Below the pieces are notes generated by a model. It was not told where the DNA came from. It made no database searches and was given only the letters and a program-made list of their open reading frames with translations. The translations under genes were made by a program, and so were the position numbers. 64,000 nucleotides of DNA from Falsiruegeria mediterranea M17. Lineage in GTDB: Bacteria > Pseudomonadota > Alphaproteobacteria > Rhodobacterales > Rhodobacteraceae. The stretch spans positions 248,001 to 312,000 of the forward strand of contig NZ_ONZG01000003.1 in NCBI RefSeq assembly GCF_900302455.1. Direction: 5' to 3'. Positions 61,135 to 64,000 of this stretch are shown here, one piece after another; the first letter of the stretch is position 1; each line of letters starts with the position of its first letter.

Positions 61135-61264
61135 GGGAACTCCCGTCGGTCGTCGACGTTTTTGACGAAACATCTCCTCCCGTTGGACCGGGCAGGCTCG
61201 GGCAAAGCCCGAGCCTGCCCGGTCCCCGCCGTCCGCAGGACGCAAGGCCGTCAGGCCGCGCAGG
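61135..61264 (+). repeat. 130-nt structured intergenic repeat, copy B
   Basis: This copy starts five bases after the acyl-CoA dehydrogenase stop. It has the same 50-41-39 layout as copy A, and its stem (61185-61225) is again a perfect 19 bp, here with an AAA loop. Only a few stem bases are shared with copy A, while the flanks differ at few positions. It could also act as the terminator of the dehydrogenase gene. Confidence 0.85.
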
Positions 61265-61327
61265 TTGCAAGCTACCAGCTTCCCTGTAACATCAGCCTTC
61301 CCATCCACACAGATCATGGGCGGTCTC

Positions 61328-61936
61328 ATGCGCAAAATCGCAGCTCTCATTTTCCCAGGGTTCGAATTGCTCGACGTCTTTGGCCCTATGGAGATGTTCG
61401 GACTGCTGCCGGAAGAGTATGCTCTGGAATTGATCGCCGAAAACAGAGGCCCGGTCGCAAGCAATCAGGGTCTCTCAGCGTATGCAACTGCGACAACCGC
61501 TGATGGCATGAACCACGACATCCTGTTTGTACCTGGTGGCGCAGGCACGCGGCGCGAGGTCGAAAACGCAAGCCTTGTCGCGTGGATTGACAAGGCGTCG
61601 CAGCACGCCGAGTTCACCCTGAGCGTTTGCACCGGCAGCGCCTTGCTGGCGCGCGCAGGCATTCTGGACAACCGCAGGGCCACGACCAACAAGGCGGCCT
61701 TTTCCTGGGTTGCGTCTCAAGGGCCGGGGGTTGATTGGGTGCCCAGGGCGCGGTGGGTTGAGGATGGGAACATCCTCACGTCCTCGGGTGTTTCGGCCGG
61801 GATGGACATGGCGCTTGGAGCGATCCAACGAATGCACGGACGCGACCGCGCGCTGGAGGTCGCCAAATGGTGCGAATACACTTGGCAAGAGGATCGCGAC
61901 CATGATCCATTCGCCGAAGTGCATGGTTTGGTTTGA
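61328..61936 (+). CDS. DJ-1/PfpI family protein (isonitrile hydratase-like)
   Basis: The start is set at ATG 61328, giving M-R-K-I-A-A-L-I-F-P-G-F-E; ATG 61316 is possible. The 202-residue protein has the DJ-1 fold with the nucleophile elbow in S-V-C-T-G-S-A and a glutamate in G-P-M-E-M-F near residue 20. It resembles isonitrile hydratase-like proteins. It has no DNA-binding domain, unlike the GlxA-type regulator at 9876. It is followed after 19 bp by the SnoaL-like gene, probably in one operon. Confidence 0.88.
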   Translation: MRKIAALIFPGFELLDVFGPMEMFGLLPEEYALELIAENRGPVASNQGLSAYATATTADGMNHDILFVPGGAGTRREVENASLVAWIDKASQHAEFTLSVCTGSALLARAGILDNRRATTNKAAFSWVASQGPGVDWVPRARWVEDGNILTSSGVSAGMDMALGAIQRMHGRDRALEVAKWCEYTWQEDRDHDPFAEVHGLV

Positions 61937-61955
61937 CCCAAAGGGAGGCAAGAAG

Positions 61956-62702
61956 ATGCCCAACAAGGATCGCATACGCGCATTGCTCAAGAGCATCGAA
62001 ACAGGCGACCCCGAGCCGATCTCTGTCGTAAACGAGGCAAAATACATCCAACACAACCCCCAGACACACGAAGGCAGCGAAGGACTGGCCGCCCTGTTCA
62101 AGCGGCTGTCCCAGACAAACCCCAAGGTCAACATCGTACGCGCCTTTGAAGACGGTGATTTTGTCTTTGCTCATACCGAATACGACTTTTCGCGCCGCAA
62201 CATCGGCTTCGAAGTGTTTCGGTTCGATCAAGGGCAAGCGGTTGAACACTGGGACAACATCCAGCCCCGGCTGGGGCCGAACCTATCGGGCCATGACATG
62301 GTGGGTGGGTCGACCGAAGCCCGGGATTTGGAGCAGACAGAAGACAACCGTTCGACCGTCCGCGACTTTGTCCAAACGGTTTTGATCGCGGGGCATGTGG
62401 CGCGTCTGGATGACTGGATCACCCAAGGCGCCTTTACCGAGCACAACCCGCATCTGACGGATGACTTGACCGGTCTGGTACAGCACATTTCTGACAAGTC
62501 GGCAGTGGGCTATCACCACATGCATCGGATTCTCGCCGAGGGGGATTTTGTCCTCACTGTGTGTGAGGGGAGCCGAAACGGGCAACACAGTGCCCTTTAT
62601 GACCTGTTTCGTCTGTCAGAGGGGCGCATCGTCGAGCATTGGGACACGGTTGAAAAGGTGGCCCCCGCGTCCGAGTGGAAGAACGACAACGGCAAGTTTT
62701 GA
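61956..62702 (+). CDS. tandem SnoaL-like (NTF2-fold) protein
   Basis: ATG 61956 follows AAGGGAGG. The 248-residue protein contains two related SnoaL-like halves (about 1-115 and 125-240), each with an H-N-P motif (I-Q-H-N-P and T-E-H-N-P), a G-D-F-V strand and a final E-H-W-D. SnoaL proteins catalyse aldol-type cyclisations or bind small hydrophobic ligands. The function here is unknown. It is converged on by the LysR gene six bases beyond. Confidence 0.85.
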   Translation: MPNKDRIRALLKSIETGDPEPISVVNEAKYIQHNPQTHEGSEGLAALFKRLSQTNPKVNIVRAFEDGDFVFAHTEYDFSRRNIGFEVFRFDQGQAVEHWDNIQPRLGPNLSGHDMVGGSTEARDLEQTEDNRSTVRDFVQTVLIAGHVARLDDWITQGAFTEHNPHLTDDLTGLVQHISDKSAVGYHHMHRILAEGDFVLTVCEGSRNGQHSALYDLFRLSEGRIVEHWDTVEKVAPASEWKNDNGKF

Positions 62703-62708
62703 TGCGTC

Positions 62709-63605
62709 CTAAATGCTCGGTGCTGCCAGCTGATCTTGCAACCAATCGCGAAAGGCCTGCAAAGGTGCCGAGTCTGTCGTTCCTTGCGGCCAGACCAGAT
62801 AGTAGCGTCCAAGGCTGACCGCAGGGCCATCCCAGGCACAGACCAATCGCCCATCCAACACGTCCTGCGCCACCAAGAAGCTGGGCAGCAAGGCGACGCC
62901 AAGCCCGTGAACCGCGGCCTGTATCATCGTCGAAAACTGATCAAACAACATGCCGTGCACGCCAAACGCCTCGACCCCTTGGGCCGCGAACCATTGCTCC
63001 CAAGCGTCTGGTCGCGTGTCGAGGTGCAAGAGCGAGGCCGATAGGAGCCATTCGGGTGTTCCGTCGGACTGTTCCATCAAACCGGGCGCGCAGACGGGGA
63101 TCACCTCTTCGCGCATGAGTTCCAGATAGTTCACCCCGGCCCAGTCCTGAGCGCCAAAGTGGATGGCGGCATCGAACCCTTCGGTGCTGAAATCAAACGG
63201 CCGCAGGCGGGTGTTCAGGTTCATGGTCACGCCCGGGTTCTTGCGGGCAAAATCCTGCAACCGCGGCGCCAACCAATGCATGCCAAAGGCGGGCAGGATG
63301 GCCAACTGCAGCGACCCGCCTTGCGGGTTGGCCTTGAGTTTGAGCGAGGCCTGCGCCAGTTGCTGCAAAAGGGTTCTTACGGTTTCCACATACTCTTGCG
63401 CCGCCGGGGTCAGTTGCAAACGCATCTGCGACCGCTCGATCAGGGCGACGCCCAATTGCTCTTCCAACGTCTTCAATTGCCGGCTGACAGCGCTTTGCGT
63501 CAAAGACAGCTCGCCCGCCGCAGCAGATGCGCTGCCCAGCCTGTCGACGGCCTCCAACGCCAGAAGGGAATTGATCGAGGGGAGAAAGCGCCGGGGTGCG
63601 ATCAT
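62709..63605 (-). CDS. LysR-family transcriptional regulator (GcvA-like)
   Basis: The start at 63605 gives M-I-A-P-R-R-F-L-P-S-I-N-S, with AGGAAA upstream; a frame 27 codons longer is less likely. The 298-residue protein has the LysR winged helix (about 5-65, with S-A-S-A-A-A-G-E-L-S-L-T-Q-S-A-V-S-R-Q-L) and a periplasmic-binding-like effector domain of the GcvA/TrpI type. It is divergent from the E1-type gene starting at 63784, which it probably controls. Confidence 0.9.
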   Translation of the reverse strand: MIAPRRFLPSINSLLALEAVDRLGSASAAAGELSLTQSAVSRQLKTLEEQLGVALIERSQMRLQLTPAAQEYVETVRTLLQQLAQASLKLKANPQGGSLQLAILPAFGMHWLAPRLQDFARKNPGVTMNLNTRLRPFDFSTEGFDAAIHFGAQDWAGVNYLELMREEVIPVCAPGLMEQSDGTPEWLLSASLLHLDTRPDAWEQWFAAQGVEAFGVHGMLFDQFSTMIQAAVHGLGVALLPSFLVAQDVLDGRLVCAWDGPAVSLGRYYLVWPQGTTDSAPLQAFRDWLQDQLAAPSI

Positions 63606-63783
63606 ATGAGTTTTCCTCATGCCTTTTGGATTTATTATCACTCGCGCTTTCCCTGGTCCAGAGCGATATAGGACCGGTACACCCAATCATGCGGGACGCC
63701 GCATGAGCATTTCGCACGCGCCCACCAAGCGTGTACCCTGAGGTCGGAGCATTGCCCCGCACCTTGCAAGAGAAGGCCAACAC

Positions 63784-64000
63784 ATGGATCGCGCCCAGAT
63801 CGTTCACGAAAACTTCCTGTCTCGGGTGGCCTCGGGCGACTTGCCCACAGGTGCGCCGCCGTGTGAGGGGTTGAACAAGACGGACGCGGTGTCGCTCTAC
63901 CATGCACAGGTGCTCAGCCGGGCATTGGATCGCACCAGCCGGGCGATGCAGAAGGCGGGGCAGGGGTTCTATACCATCGGCTCGTCCGGGCACGAGGGGA
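63784..64000 (+). CDS. thiamine-diphosphate dehydrogenase E1 component, N-terminal part (partial at right edge)
   Basis: The frame starts at ATG 63784 and runs off the window after 72 residues. The segment from L-N-K-T-D-A-V-S-L-Y to G-Q-G-F-Y-T-I-G-S-S-G-H-E-G resembles the start of the E1 alpha half of branched-chain 2-oxoacid dehydrogenase-like enzymes. The full protein may be a fused alpha-beta E1, but this cannot be seen here. It is divergent from the LysR gene across a 178-bp gap. Confidence 0.7.
   Translation, partial: MDRAQIVHENFLSRVASGDLPTGAPPCEGLNKTDAVSLYHAQVLSRALDRTSRAMQKAGQGFYTIGSSGHEG

Noticed and set aside
59684-61264. Composite transposon or integron cassette around the acyl-CoA dehydrogenase
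   Set aside because: The repeats are direct but carry no transposase, no terminal inverted repeats and no target duplication that I can see. The gene's composition looks like its neighbours.
59684-61264. CRISPR array
   Set aside because: Only two copies lie more than 1.4 kb apart with a gene between, and there are no short regular spacers and no cas genes.

Overview
The window reads as chromosomal DNA of a marine Roseobacter-group alphaproteobacterium (Rhodobacteraceae, Ruegeria-like). This is inferred from the gene content (HemP, a PssD/PssE-type glycosyltransferase pair, an AtuA-type carboxylase cluster, fused kinase/M23/aminotransferase, many acyl-CoA genes), the high GC content and the dense ATGA-coupled operons. 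No tRNA, rRNA, CRISPR array, prophage or insertion sequence was recognised.

Layout. 1-9851: right part of an exopolysaccharide cluster on the + strand (FrhB-like protein, acyltransferase, polymerase/ligase, five glycosyltransferase genes, a Wzz/BY-kinase-like protein whose kinase motifs are eroded, a lipid-linked sugar-1-phosphate transferase, and a 45-residue membrane peptide). 9876-19663: a minus-strand glycine block that runs lpd, lipA, Na+/amino-acid symporter, universal stress protein, gcvT, gcvH, gcvP, and ends at a terminator before a GlxA-type regulator. A divergent XRE-cupin regulator (19839) sits at its head. 20455-27740: PhzF, PdxR/MocR regulator, GNAT, molybdopterin oxidoreductase, 2-dehydro-3-deoxygalactonokinase-like, thioesterase, HAD phosphatase. 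28052-28689: hemP and a cysteine-containing partner. 28758-31826: a 1022-residue kinase-M23-aminotransferase fusion. 31914-35823: a hydroxyisobutyrate-dehydrogenase-like gene and a copA-cueR copper operon with a readable MerR-type promoter. 36074-40701: four translationally coupled genes (flavin monooxygenase, bile-acid-type symporter, NAD epimerase, SDR) facing a TetR gene across a perfect 16-bp palindrome. 40703-42673: a second TetR unit (27-residue peptide, DUF1348, PPOX protein) with three copies of one operator. 42695-47161: thiolase and multifunctional beta-oxidation protein with a divergent AraC regulator. 47281-49635: YceI-like protein, cytochrome c, ECF sigma factor and anti-sigma factor. 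49658-59666: an acyclic-terpene-utilization-like (Atu) cluster (acyl-CoA dehydrogenase, TetR, AtuA, carboxylase beta, enoyl-CoA hydratase, carboxylase alpha, nitronate monooxygenase, TIGR03084). 59684-61264: an acyl-CoA dehydrogenase bracketed by two 130-nt structured direct repeats. 61328-64000: DJ-1/PfpI protein, tandem SnoaL-like protein, LysR regulator, and the start of a thiamine-diphosphate dehydrogenase E1 gene.

Together the window joins envelope polysaccharide synthesis to one-carbon/glycine metabolism, metal handling (haem, copper) and several small regulated acyl-CoA or oxygenase catabolic units. The items most worth a second look are the triple-domain fusion with its His/Cys tail, the pair of 130-nt repeats whose long stems differ in sequence but both pair perfectly, the monooxygenase/symporter unit, and the Atu-like operon.
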